Shown here piece after piece: positions 25,591-34,916 of a DNA stretch of 40,701 nucleotides (the stretch's first letter is position 1; each line of letters begins with the position of its first letter). The notes beneath the pieces are model-generated. The model searched no databases, was not told where the DNA came from, and was given only the letters and a program-made list of their open reading frames with translations. The DNA is from an uncultured Lachnospiraceae bacterium (lineage in GTDB: Bacteria; Bacillota; Clostridia; Lachnospirales; Lachnospiraceae): NCBI GenBank assembly GCA_902796425.1, contig CADBPC010000043.1:1-40701 (forward strand). The letters run 5' to 3'. The translations under genes were made by a program, and so were the position numbers.

Positions 25591-28500
25591 TTACTGCAGC
25601 AGTGCCATCAGCTCTTCGTTCGACATGCTCATGAGCGAGGACGCCTCACCCTCAAGGATCGCCTCCGCGAGGTCGTGTTTTGCGTTCTGGAGGTCCATGA
25701 TGCGCTCCTCGATCGTATCCTTCAGTATCAGCTTATAAACCGTGACCTGCCGGGTCTGCCCGATGCGGTGCGCCCTGTCCGTCGCCTGGTTCTGCGCGGC
25801 AAGATTCCACCACGGGTCGTAGTGGATCACGACATCCGCCCCGGTCAGGTTGAGTCCCGTGCCGCCCGCCTTTAAGGAAATCAGGAACACGGGGACACTC
25901 CCCTCATTGAAGGCATTCACCATAGCAAGCCTTTTATCCTTCGGCGTTGCCCCGATGATTTTATAGTATTCCACCCCTTCTGCCTCCAGATCCTTCTCAA
26001 GCAGAGAGAGCATGGAGGTAAACTGTGAAAAAATCAGCACACGGTGGCCGCCGTCGATGGCAGAGCGCACCGTCTCGATCAGGACCTGGCGCTTTGCGCT
26101 CTCCTCACTGTAATCCTCGAACAGGAGGGACGGGTCGCAGCAGATCTGGCGGATTCTGGTGAGCTCCGCAAGGATCCGCATCTTGCCCTCTCCTGTCTCG
26201 TCCTTCTCCTCCAGGAGATTCTTGATTCTGACCACCTGCGCGTCATAGAGCTTCTGCTGGGTGCCTTCGAGTTTCGCGTAGCGGACCTCCTCCAGCTTGG
26301 CCGGAAGATCCTTTAAGACATCTTCCTTCTTTCTTCTCAGGATAAAAGGGGCCGTCAGCTTTTTAAGCCGTTCTGTGATATCCCTGTTCTTATCCTTTGC
26401 GATCGGTGTCTCAAAGTTCCTCGCAAAATCGGTATAGCTGTAAAGAAACCCCGGCATCAGGAAATCAAAGATGCTCCAAAGCTCGGAGAGCCGGTTTTCG
26501 ATCGGCGTTCCGGTAAGGGCAAAGCGGTGACGGCATTTCAGCGCCTTTACGGTTTTGGCAGCCGCAGCCTTGCTGTTCTTGATGTACTGCGCCTCATCGA
26601 GGACGCAGATATGGAACGTCTTATCCGAAAGGACTGCGATATCCCGCTTTAAGAGGTCGTAGGAGGTTATGAAAACATCCGCTCCGCTCTCTTCCAGCGC
26701 CTTTTTCCTGGATGCGGGCGTGCCCGCAAGAGCGCAGCAGTTAAGGGAAGGCGCAAAGCGCCGGATCTCCTCCTGCCAGTTGTAGACGAGCGATGCGGGG
26801 CAAACAATCAGTGAGGGCTTTTTCTTTCCTCCGGTGTTTTCCGCATCCACTCCGTTTTCACGGTCATACAGGATAACCGCGATCATCTGGAGCGTTTTTC
26901 CGAGCCCCATCTCATCTGCGAGAATCCCGCCAAAGCCCGCGCTCTCTAAGGTCTTAAGCCACTTAAAGCCGTAGGCCTGGTACGGGCGGAGGACATCGGC
27001 CAGGGATGCCGGCACTTCGTACTCCGCGTCGCGGATGCTGCGGAAGTTTCTCGCAAGGGTGCGGAAAGCCCGGTCTCTCTGGGAGACCAGGCCGTCGTGT
27101 TCTTCCAGGAGCTTGTCCAGATACAGCGCCCGGTAGACGGGGAGCTTTACGCCTTTCCGGATTGCTTCCTCCGGGCTTAAAGAGAGCTCTTCAAAGAGCT
27201 GCTCTGCCTCCTTTAAGGACTCATTGTTTCCGAGATCAATGAAGTCACCGCTCCTGAGCCGGTGATACTGCTTTTTTGCTCTGTAGCTTGTAAGGATATC
27301 CAGCAGTTCCTCTTCGGAAATCCCTTTGGAGGTGACGGCAATATCCATGAGGCCGGTGCTGACCGAAACGCCGATGCTCAGGACCGGAACCGAACGGAGC
27401 TTCAGTCTGCCGAAGGCCTCGCTTCCCTGCACCTCCCCGTACTGCTCCAGAACGGAAATGCCGCTCTTGAGGAATCTAAACAGCGCGTCCTCCTCCATCG
27501 GCTCGCAGTATCTGCCGCTCGCCCTGTCCACCTTTGTAAAGTACCAGGTAAGGACCTTGTGGATACGCATTTCCTGCTCGATGTCCCGGCGGACAGATCC
27601 TAAATCTTTGTCCGTGTCCTTTGCGGCGCTGCCGGCGCTGTCGTGCATCTTTCTCTCTGCAGGTCTTACGCCGCCCCGCAAGGGGGTGTCGGTGTTCCTT
27701 TCGGGTGTCTTCGAAGGCCCGGGCGACATAACGAACTTCCGATCCTCATAGGTCACGACGCATCGGCAGAAAAGCCTGCCGTCTTCCACATCCAGATAGA
27801 AGGCGAATTCCGGCTCCGGAGGCAGGATATTCCGGACCTCCTCACTGCACTGGTCGTCGATCTCGACGCTCGGGTTGGCAAGGAGTGATGGCAGGACGCG
27901 GTAATAAAACTCCTGCAGCCTGTCGAGCCCGACCTGAAAGCGGAAATACCCCGACTCGTCCGCAACCGCGCTGAACGGGGAGAGCATGCGGGACTCCCCG
28001 GGCGAAATCCTGCTGAGCGTCCTGCTGCTCAGGGTGTACCGGTGCGCGCTCCCCTCTATCATCACCGGAATAAAGCCGCTCACGGTGACGCCCGCAAAGG
28101 TTCCTCTCGCGTCGGAGAGTCTCTCCATCGCGAGTTTGAAATTCATGTTTTCATGGCGGATGCCGATGACCGCATCCTTGATCTTATTTGTTTTGTCCTG
28201 GAACTCGCAGCTCCTGCCCTCCGCCATGTCATAAAAGGCATCCAGCAGGCTCCCCTTAAGCTCAAGCTGCGAGTTGACGCTGATGGAGGCGGCCCTGTAA
28301 TAGCCTGCCTTCTGCTGGAGCTTTTCATTGACGTCCTGCCTCTCCCCGATTCTGCGGATCAGGAACTCCATCACGGGGAGCGATGCGTCGTCAAAGTCCT
28401 CGAGCGCGAAATTGACAATCTCCTTTTTGGACAGGGCATATTCCTCCCGGTTCCTGTAGGCCTGCACGAGTGTGCCCGCGTTTTTCAGGACAAGAAGCTT

Positions 28501-29661
28501 TCCACCGCATCTTCCGGCCTTGAAGGTGAGCGTCGCTGACCCTGCCTCCGCAACGATTCTCGGCTCGATCGCAAGGACCTTTTTTCTTTGAACCTCCTCC
28601 GGGCCGGAGGAGGCCTTTGTCTGCAGGTCGGCCTCCTCAAGGCTGCGGAAAAACCTCTCTGCCCGCTCGTCGGTCATTCCAAGATCCTTGAGCTCATCGA
28701 CGTAATCCCAGACAAGGGACATCGCGGCAAGCGCGTATTCGTCTAACACGCGGGAAGACCTGTCATCCGGCTGCACAGGAGGCCTGTTCCTTACACCGCT
28801 GGTCCGGAGCAGGGCTCCGGTTCTTAGCTCCGCCAGACGATCCTGTTCCATCCTGCCAATGGCATATCCGATAAATAAACCGTCATCAAAGTGCAGTCTG
28901 AAATCTACAGACTGCTCTCCGGTGCGCGCCTTTTCCAGCGAAATAGAATCCGGATAGCCTGTATAATGTGCGCTTTGTGTTCGATTATGAAGGAGCTCTT
29001 TGCAGCGCGCCATCTCATAGGGTGTGGTGACATAGTCCTTCAGGGCATTCTGCATGTCAAAAAAGACAAGACGCTTATTCCCCCGTCCCTGCTGCAGGAA
29101 GGAAAGGACCGGCACTTCATCTTTTACATACCGTTCCTTTTGCTTTTCTCTTCTCTGAAGCTCGCTGACCGCTTTGATTTTCTCCTGCCGCAGGGAATAG
29201 TCGTACTTGTTTTCCTCAACATACCAGGGGCCATGCTCCTTCTCCCACCGGAAAAGGAGCGCCGCCATATGGACGCAGCGCACGCCTTTTTCCGCCTGCT
29301 CACAGGTGCAGGTCATTCTGATTTTCTCCCATCTGTCAAGGTATCTTAAGGGCTCGCTGAAAATCTGTGTCTGAACTGCGCCTGCGGTGGGGGCGTATCT
29401 GTCATACCGGTAGCTTTGGCGCCTTTTTAAGACGGCCGGCTGTTCCTTTGCCCCGGCGGATTCCGGCGCAAACCAGGCCCTGCAGCCGCCGTAGTAAAAC
29501 CGTATCGTCTCTTTGGACTGAAAATCCCGGATCCTTCCCTGGAGCTCCTTTGAAGCAGCCTTTGCAAGAATTTCAGCAGGAAAAAGCGGGCGCCATTCCA
29601 CCCGCTTTTTCAGTCTTTCCGGAGAAAAATCAAGGTCTTCCGAATAAAAATCTGTCTGCAT
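25591..29661 (-). CDS. SNF2/Rad54-family helicase with SWIM zinc finger
   Basis: A 1356-residue DNA-dependent ATPase of the bacterial SNF2 family (HepA-like). The SWIM zinc-finger pattern is CTCEQAEKGVRCVH near residue 120. A long middle region without clear motifs follows. The helicase core occupies roughly the last 500 residues: motif I ILADEMGLGKT, motif II LDEAQYIK, motif III LTGTPIENRLSELW, motif V GTGLNLTGADVVIHYDPWWN and motif VI QATDRAHRIGQTR. Such proteins translocate on double-stranded DNA and displace proteins, for example stalled RNA polymerase. Some are part of phage-defence systems, but no partner genes are seen here. GGAAAG lies about 7 bases before ATG 29661. Confidence 0.93.
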   Translation of the reverse strand: MQTDFYSEDLDFSPERLKKRVEWRPLFPAEILAKAASKELQGRIRDFQSKETIRFYYGGCRAWFAPESAGAKEQPAVLKRRQSYRYDRYAPTAGAVQTQIFSEPLRYLDRWEKIRMTCTCEQAEKGVRCVHMAALLFRWEKEHGPWYVEENKYDYSLRQEKIKAVSELQRREKQKERYVKDEVPVLSFLQQGRGNKRLVFFDMQNALKDYVTTPYEMARCKELLHNRTQSAHYTGYPDSISLEKARTGEQSVDFRLHFDDGLFIGYAIGRMEQDRLAELRTGALLRTSGVRNRPPVQPDDRSSRVLDEYALAAMSLVWDYVDELKDLGMTDERAERFFRSLEEADLQTKASSGPEEVQRKKVLAIEPRIVAEAGSATLTFKAGRCGGKLLVLKNAGTLVQAYRNREEYALSKKEIVNFALEDFDDASLPVMEFLIRRIGERQDVNEKLQQKAGYYRAASISVNSQLELKGSLLDAFYDMAEGRSCEFQDKTNKIKDAVIGIRHENMNFKLAMERLSDARGTFAGVTVSGFIPVMIEGSAHRYTLSSRTLSRISPGESRMLSPFSAVADESGYFRFQVGLDRLQEFYYRVLPSLLANPSVEIDDQCSEEVRNILPPEPEFAFYLDVEDGRLFCRCVVTYEDRKFVMSPGPSKTPERNTDTPLRGGVRPAERKMHDSAGSAAKDTDKDLGSVRRDIEQEMRIHKVLTWYFTKVDRASGRYCEPMEEDALFRFLKSGISVLEQYGEVQGSEAFGRLKLRSVPVLSIGVSVSTGLMDIAVTSKGISEEELLDILTSYRAKKQYHRLRSGDFIDLGNNESLKEAEQLFEELSLSPEEAIRKGVKLPVYRALYLDKLLEEHDGLVSQRDRAFRTLARNFRSIRDAEYEVPASLADVLRPYQAYGFKWLKTLESAGFGGILADEMGLGKTLQMIAVILYDRENGVDAENTGGKKKPSLIVCPASLVYNWQEEIRRFAPSLNCCALAGTPASRKKALEESGADVFITSYDLLKRDIAVLSDKTFHICVLDEAQYIKNSKAAAAKTVKALKCRHRFALTGTPIENRLSELWSIFDFLMPGFLYSYTDFARNFETPIAKDKNRDITERLKKLTAPFILRRKKEDVLKDLPAKLEEVRYAKLEGTQQKLYDAQVVRIKNLLEEKDETGEGKMRILAELTRIRQICCDPSLLFEDYSEESAKRQVLIETVRSAIDGGHRVLIFSQFTSMLSLLEKDLEAEGVEYYKIIGATPKDKRLAMVNAFNEGSVPVFLISLKAGGTGLNLTGADVVIHYDPWWNLAAQNQATDRAHRIGQTRQVTVYKLILKDTIEERIMDLQNAKHDLAEAILEGEASSLMSMSNEELMALLQ

Positions 29662-29708
29662 ACGTATCTTTCCGTTTATCAGCTTATGGTTTCATAAGCG
29701 CCTGCGGC

Positions 29709-31283
29709 TCAGTGCTGGACGCTTCCCATCGTCTCGGCCATTCTCTTTAAGAATACCGGCTGCATGTATTTGATAAATACCGGCATCAGCTCATGGTCGT
29801 GATCCGGATGGAGCGACCAGGTGCTGTCGATCATCATGGTGTTCTCTGTCTGCGGCGTGCATGCCGGCCAGTTCGGAATCAGGCTGTTGTTCGGATCGCC
29901 GTTCTTCGCAAAGGCGATAACCGTCCTGAAAATCGTCTCCTCGAGGACCTCGGTGACGCCGGGCTCCTGCGTCGCCGGGGCGAACTGGGAATTATGGAAG
30001 ACATACGGGATGTCCGAGCAGTGCCAGGGGGTCGATCCGCCGTTCATCGGCATGTCATGGTTAAACAGGTAGGAGTAAACCTTTCCGCCTTCCCTGGCGC
30101 GTCTTTCGTTGTACGCGATGACATTGTCGCGGAAGGTATAATCGAGTCTTAAAAGATCCACAACCTGCCTCATGGGGAAGGCCTTCTTAAAGAGCGGGAT
30201 CACCTCTGCTGCGCCCTCTTTTCCGAGAATCTCAGCAACATAAGTCTCCTGGTCTTCTTCGGACATGGTGTTCCTGTCGTATTCCGCGGGCACGAAGGAG
30301 GTAAATTCTCCGTATACTGTTCCTACAAGGAGCGGAATATCGATTGTCTCCTTCCGGAAGCCGACGTCACACGGGTCTCCCGCATAAAACTCATTCCTGA
30401 AAGGACTGCCGCCGATGTTCTTTCCTTCCTTTGCAAGGGCCGGCGATACCTTCCGGTAAGCCGCCGCAAGCTGCGCATAGGGAACGCTCTCAAGCTCTGC
30501 TGCGGTACTGACCCCGAGCTCTTTCATCAGCGCAAGAACGCACTCCTTACCGCTCCCTTTGCAGTCGGAGATCGAAATGCCGATGCCTCTGCCGCCGGAG
30601 AGAACGCCGCTCATGTTAATGCCCTTATGGTACAGGCCGTCGGCCTCCGGGGACTGCAGGAGCGTCGTCACCTTTCCGCCGCCGCCGGACTGTCCGAACA
30701 CGGTGACGTTGTCCGGATCACCGCCGAATTTCTCAATATTCTCTTTTACAAACCGCAGGGCCTCGATGATATCGTCTCCGCCGGCGTTTCCGGAGTTTAC
30801 ATATTCCTCCCCGAAATCGGACAGATCCAGGTACCCGATCACGTTCAGGCGGTGGTTGATGCTGACCACGACCACGTCGCCCAGGCGCGCCATGTTTTCC
30901 CCTTCATAGGCCCACTGCTCGATGGAAGAACCCGCAAAGTATCCGCCGCCGTGGAGCCAGACCATGACCGGGCGCTTTTTGTCGTCAAGACCGGGCGTCC
31001 AGATGTTCAGGTTCTGGCAGTCCTCGTTCATGATCCAGTAACGGTGCGGCACCATGATCTCACCGTTCGGTACGCCCATATCCATCAGAGGACAGGTAAA
31101 GCCGTAGCTGGTCGCGTCCAGGACGCCCTCCCAGCGGTAAGGCTCCGGCCTGTGGAACCTCTTTGCCTTCGCATAGGGGATTCCCTTGAAAACAGAAAGG
31201 CCTCCAAGTTCATAGCCTCTGACCGTCCCCCTTGTTGTCCCCACAACGGCCGTACTGCTGTCATATCTGAATGTAACTGCCAT
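29709..31283 (-). CDS. Type B carboxylesterase
   Basis: A 524-residue alpha/beta hydrolase of the carboxylesterase/lipase type B family. The oxyanion-hole motif is HGGG (111-114). The nucleophile is Ser199 in FGQSGGGGK, a variant of the usual GESAG. The catalytic His is probably the one in HCSDIPYVF near residue 430. EDCQNLNIWTP (87-97) is also typical. No signal peptide is seen, so it is probably cytoplasmic. The start at 31283 has AAAGGA about 6 bases upstream. It follows a MATE exporter gene on the same strand after 77 bases. It hydrolyses some ester or carbamate, substrate unknown. Confidence 0.92.
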   Translation of the reverse strand: MAVTFRYDSSTAVVGTTRGTVRGYELGGLSVFKGIPYAKAKRFHRPEPYRWEGVLDATSYGFTCPLMDMGVPNGEIMVPHRYWIMNEDCQNLNIWTPGLDDKKRPVMVWLHGGGYFAGSSIEQWAYEGENMARLGDVVVVSINHRLNVIGYLDLSDFGEEYVNSGNAGGDDIIEALRFVKENIEKFGGDPDNVTVFGQSGGGGKVTTLLQSPEADGLYHKGINMSGVLSGGRGIGISISDCKGSGKECVLALMKELGVSTAAELESVPYAQLAAAYRKVSPALAKEGKNIGGSPFRNEFYAGDPCDVGFRKETIDIPLLVGTVYGEFTSFVPAEYDRNTMSEEDQETYVAEILGKEGAAEVIPLFKKAFPMRQVVDLLRLDYTFRDNVIAYNERRAREGGKVYSYLFNHDMPMNGGSTPWHCSDIPYVFHNSQFAPATQEPGVTEVLEETIFRTVIAFAKNGDPNNSLIPNWPACTPQTENTMMIDSTWSLHPDHDHELMPVFIKYMQPVFLKRMAETMGSVQH

Positions 31284-31360
31284 GATTTTCCTTTCCGCTG
31301 CGCCCTTGCAGCTGTAAGTTATTTTTATGCCGCCAAAGAGCGGCTTTGTGACAAAACCCG

Positions 31361-32701
31361 CTAGATTTTAAGATTCACCCAGTTGCCCTGGCGGAACCGG
31401 TGTCCCATGATAAGGAACCGGGAGAGCTGGTCGGAGAGAACGCCGAGCCAGATTCCCGCAAGCCCCATGTGAAAGACCGATACCAGAAGAACGGTCGTCA
31501 GTGTCCGGATACCGGTGACGCTGATCAGCGCCGCGATCAGGACATAGCGCACATCTCCCGCCGCGCGGAGGCACCCGGAATAAATAACCTGGGAGATCTG
31601 CAGCAGCACGATGACCATCGTAAACCTTGAGATCAGGACGCCCATGTCGACGATGTGCGGCTCCGTAAAGTACAGTCCGTAGAACCACCTGCCGAACAGC
31701 AGCAGAAGGACGGAAAGTATGACCGATATGACAAAGCCGATGCGCTGGCAGATCGTGCCGTACTGCCTTGCCCTCTCCTTCATGTTCGCGCCGAGTGCTT
31801 CGCCGGAGAGCGCGATCGCCGCAACCTGCATGCCGTCCGCGAAGGAAAACCCGAGGCCCAGGATATTCATGCCGACATTGTGGGCGGCGAACTCATCCGT
31901 CCCGAGCCTGGCAGCCAGCATGGCTGTCGCAACAAAGCCGACCCTCATGGCCAGGTTTTCCGCCGCCGTATTGACAGCGAGCCTGTAGATCTGTGAGCGG
32001 ACCTGCCTTGTTGAGCGGAGCTTTTCGCCCAGCATCAGGGGAATCCGGACATAGCTCTCCTGCTTATAAAGTGAGCCCACGGCCATCGCTGCGGCAACCA
32101 CGGTTCCGAGGACCGTCGCGATTGCGGCCCCCCTGATTCCCAGCGCGGGAAAGCCGAAATGTCCGCCGATCAGAAGATAGTTAAAACAGATATTGACGAT
32201 GCTGGAGGTGATGTTCGTCGTCATGGAAATCCGCGTATTGCCGCTTCCCCTCTGGGCCGCGTTGATTACCATCGTAAGGACGTTAAAGAACATGAAGCCC
32301 ATGATAATGCGGAAATAGGTCACAGCGGCTTCGTGCGTGTCGGCATTGCTTCCCGCAAACCGCATGAGCGCCGGCGTAAAGACAACGAACAAAACCGTGA
32401 CTGCGGCGCACAGAACAAGCGTAATCAGGATCGCGGAGAGCATGATTTCGTTTGCGCTCTTCTGGCGCTTTTCTCCCTTTCTTCTTGCAACGAGGGCGGA
32501 AACAGCGACATTGATACCGATGAACGGCGTAAGGCCGATGAACTTCGGCTGTCCCGTGAGTCCTACCGCCGCAACGGCATAGCTTCCGAGCGTCGCCACC
32601 ATCATCGTGTCGATCGCGCCCGCAAGGACCACAAAAAAGCTCTCCATCATGGCAGGCCAGGCGACCGAAAGCGCCGTCCTTACCATCTCCTGCCGCGTCA
32701 T
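31361..32701 (-). CDS. Second MATE-family exporter
   Basis: A 446-residue, roughly 12-helix MATE exporter (SVAWPAMMESFFVVLAGAIDT in the first helix; AENLAMRVGFVATAMLAARLG in the second half). The frame is open upstream to a GTG at 32785. ATG 32701 is preferred because AAGGGA lies 4 bases upstream and it leaves the usual short tail before helix 1. It is divergent from the SDR gene; the 187-270-base gap between them holds AT-rich promoter-like sequence. The substrate is unknown, and it is only distantly similar to the MATE protein at 19355. Confidence 0.9.
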   Translation of the reverse strand: MTRQEMVRTALSVAWPAMMESFFVVLAGAIDTMMVATLGSYAVAAVGLTGQPKFIGLTPFIGINVAVSALVARRKGEKRQKSANEIMLSAILITLVLCAAVTVLFVVFTPALMRFAGSNADTHEAAVTYFRIIMGFMFFNVLTMVINAAQRGSGNTRISMTTNITSSIVNICFNYLLIGGHFGFPALGIRGAAIATVLGTVVAAAMAVGSLYKQESYVRIPLMLGEKLRSTRQVRSQIYRLAVNTAAENLAMRVGFVATAMLAARLGTDEFAAHNVGMNILGLGFSFADGMQVAAIALSGEALGANMKERARQYGTICQRIGFVISVILSVLLLLFGRWFYGLYFTEPHIVDMGVLISRFTMVIVLLQISQVIYSGCLRAAGDVRYVLIAALISVTGIRTLTTVLLVSVFHMGLAGIWLGVLSDQLSRFLIMGHRFRQGNWVNLKI

Positions 32702-32972
32702 GTTTTCCCTTATTCCCGAAGCTGCCTGCTTTGCCATTTTTCTATCCATCCCGGTAATCTGATTCTGATATTCCGATTTCTGCACATTTTTATAATTTTA
32801 CCATAGATATGTGTCCGGCAGGCACTTTCCGGTCTTTTTTCGCGATTTTCCGCCTCTGCGTCAGCCCATGCAGTAAAGTTTTATTTATTCGCGGAAATAT
32901 GTTATTCTTTTAACATACGTATGCACGGCCTGCGGATGCAGGCTCAATTTTAAAATACAGGAGGAAACTGAG

Positions 32973-33746
32973 TTGAAAAATTATTTTGATCTGAAGGATC
33001 AGGTTGCTATCGTGACAGGCTGCTCTACCGGCCTTGGAGTACAGATGGCAAAGGCACTGGCAAACCAGGGTGCGAACATCGTCGTTGTCGCACGCCGCCA
33101 GAACATGATCGACGCCGTTGCTGCGGAAATCGCAGAGCAGTACGGAGTCAAGACCCTCGCTGTTCGCTGTGACATCACAGACACAGACGCTGTCAACGCA
33201 ATGGTCGACAAGGCGCTGGAAGTCTTCGGACGCGTTGATATCCTTGTAAACAACGCCGGCACAGGCGCTGTCGCTCCCGCAGAAGACATTACCGACGACC
33301 AGTTCGCAAACGAGATGAACATCGACCTGTTCGGTTCCTTCAAGGTTGCGCGCGCGGCTGCAAAGAAGGCTATGATTCCCGCAAAGTACGGCAGAATCAT
33401 TAACATCGCTTCCATGTACGGCCTTGTCGGCAACAAGATCGCCGGTTCCGCTCCCTATCATGCGGCAAAGGGCGGCGTTGTCAATATGACACGCGCACTC
33501 GCAGCGGAATGGGGCAAATACGGCATCACTGTCAACGCAATCTGCCCCGGCTACTTCTACACAGATCTTACACGTGACACTCTGAACAGTGATTTCTTCC
33601 AGCAGAACGCGAAGACCATGATCCCCGAAGAGCGCTACGGCAACGAGGGCGAGCTTGATACAGCAGTTATCTTCCTCTCCTCTCCCGCCAGCAGCTATGT
33701 CACCGGTGTCCCGGTACCCGTGGACGGCGGCTATACCTGCATGTAA
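32973..33746 (+). CDS. Short-chain dehydrogenase, gluconate 5-dehydrogenase-like
   Basis: A 257-residue classical SDR. It has the cofactor motif TGCSTGLG (15-22), NNAG (93-96), catalytic Ser147, Tyr162 and Lys166 (YHAAK), and a C-terminal DGGYTCM. The closest look is to gluconate 5-dehydrogenase/KduD-type sugar-acid oxidoreductases, but the substrate is uncertain. The start codon is TTG at 32973, supported by a strong AGGAGG 8 bases upstream and no better ATG. It is flanked by a strong downstream terminator and stands alone on its strand. Its codon choice (many GCA, GCT, ACA, GTC) differs from its neighbours and suggests high expression. Confidence 0.92.
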   Translation: MKNYFDLKDQVAIVTGCSTGLGVQMAKALANQGANIVVVARRQNMIDAVAAEIAEQYGVKTLAVRCDITDTDAVNAMVDKALEVFGRVDILVNNAGTGAVAPAEDITDDQFANEMNIDLFGSFKVARAAAKKAMIPAKYGRIINIASMYGLVGNKIAGSAPYHAAKGGVVNMTRALAAEWGKYGITVNAICPGYFYTDLTRDTLNSDFFQQNAKTMIPEERYGNEGELDTAVIFLSSPASSYVTGVPVPVDGGYTCM

Positions 33747-33794
33747 TCCGGATCCTTACAGCCCCGGAAAGGGGCTGTGAAAAAGCGGCATGAA

Positions 33795-33840
33795 TAAAAA
33801 AGGACCACAGGTTCATAAAGAGCCTGAGGTCCTTCTTTTT
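33795..33840. terminator. Bidirectional terminator between SDR and acyltransferase genes
   Basis: AAGGACC plus CAGGTTC pair with GAGCCTG plus GGTCCTT, with a single A-A mismatch and a 5-base loop. CTTTTT follows on the plus strand and a TTTTTT run follows on the minus strand. It lies between converging gene ends (33746 and 33842), so it serves both. Confidence 0.85.
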
Positions 33841-33841
33841 G

Positions 33842-34897
33842 TTATAGCTGAGAGCTCTTTCGCACTGACAGGGTGATGAACAGGAAGGCACCGATAACGG
33901 AACATGATAAGGTGAGGATAAACAGAATGAACGGCTGCGGAGCCGGTCTGCCGGCTGCTCTGAAAAGATAAAGGATAAACCGCATGACCCACATGTGCAG
34001 AAAGAATACAATTATACTGGTTTTCCGCAAAACCGGATAAATCCTGCTGTCAGGCAGATCGGTAAGAATTACTGTGCAGAACAGAAAAATGGAAGCAGGG
34101 ATCAATGATATACACATGTCATGTTCTCTAAAGAATCCCATATGCTGAAATAATGATACTTCGATCCCCATCATTATCAGTGATGCCGCAAAGAGAACCG
34201 CCGCCTTTCTTCTTGTGATCGAAATTCCATAGTATGATATGCACATTCCGGCTGCAACAAAGAAGAAACCATAGAACAGGCCGTTTCTTGTGGTGACTGT
34301 TATCTTGCCTGCCAGCCTTAGAGCGTTCCACGCAGCCGGCGCGCTATCTCTTATAAAACGGAGAAATCCGAACCAGGATTGTCCGAACAGACCGATACAA
34401 TAAAAGACGGCCGCAGCTCCGAGGATGTGTAAAGGCTGCATTCCTTTGGACAGCAGAAACGAGACAATCAGTACCGCGGTTATTAAGGTGGGAATAAACC
34501 ATAACTGCAGGTCAGCGCCAACAAAGAAAATGTTTCGGATATAACTCAGGACAGCATGCGGGATACCTTTGGGATGATGAAGGATATCCATCAGAGAAAA
34601 CGGAAAGTAGATCAAAGTCCAGATGATATGTATCCGCAGATAGTGCTTAATATACTTGAAGGAGTATTTGAGCCGGAAGTGATCGACTGACGATAACTTC
34701 TGATAATGAAAAAATCCGGCAGATATAATAAAAAAAGGGACTGTAACTCTGAACAGATATTCAAAGAAGAAGAAACTGAAGGGGCTTTTGAAACTGCCGT
34801 TTCCGATATACCAGGCATGCGCTGCAACTACTACAACAGAGCCGACTGCCCGGCACAGATCGACGGAGTTATAGTTTTTCTTTGTCTGATAACACAT
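33842..34897 (-). CDS. Membrane acyltransferase, family 3 (OafA/WecH-like)
   Basis: A 351-residue membrane protein with about ten hydrophobic segments. The N-terminal DLCRAVGSVVVVAAHAWY carries the Arg...His pattern of acyltransferase family 3. These enzymes add acetyl or other acyl groups to surface sugars, peptidoglycan or small molecules. The start at 34897 has AAGGA about 8 bases upstream. It begins 19 bases after the DNA polymerase stop and may be read through from it. Its base composition is clearly more AT-rich than all neighbours (long A and T runs, ATA and AAA codons), which points to recent acquisition. The acceptor is unknown. Confidence 0.85.
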   Translation of the reverse strand: MCYQTKKNYNSVDLCRAVGSVVVVAAHAWYIGNGSFKSPFSFFFFEYLFRVTVPFFIISAGFFHYQKLSSVDHFRLKYSFKYIKHYLRIHIIWTLIYFPFSLMDILHHPKGIPHAVLSYIRNIFFVGADLQLWFIPTLITAVLIVSFLLSKGMQPLHILGAAAVFYCIGLFGQSWFGFLRFIRDSAPAAWNALRLAGKITVTTRNGLFYGFFFVAAGMCISYYGISITRRKAAVLFAASLIMMGIEVSLFQHMGFFREHDMCISLIPASIFLFCTVILTDLPDSRIYPVLRKTSIIVFFLHMWVMRFILYLFRAAGRPAPQPFILFILTLSCSVIGAFLFITLSVRKSSQL

Positions 34898-34916
34898 TGT
34901 ATTTCCTTATATTCCT

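Noticed and set aside
32914-32923. 10-bp palindrome CATACGTATG upstream of the SDR gene
   Set aside because: Could be an operator, but it is a single short palindrome with no second copy and no known matching regulator.
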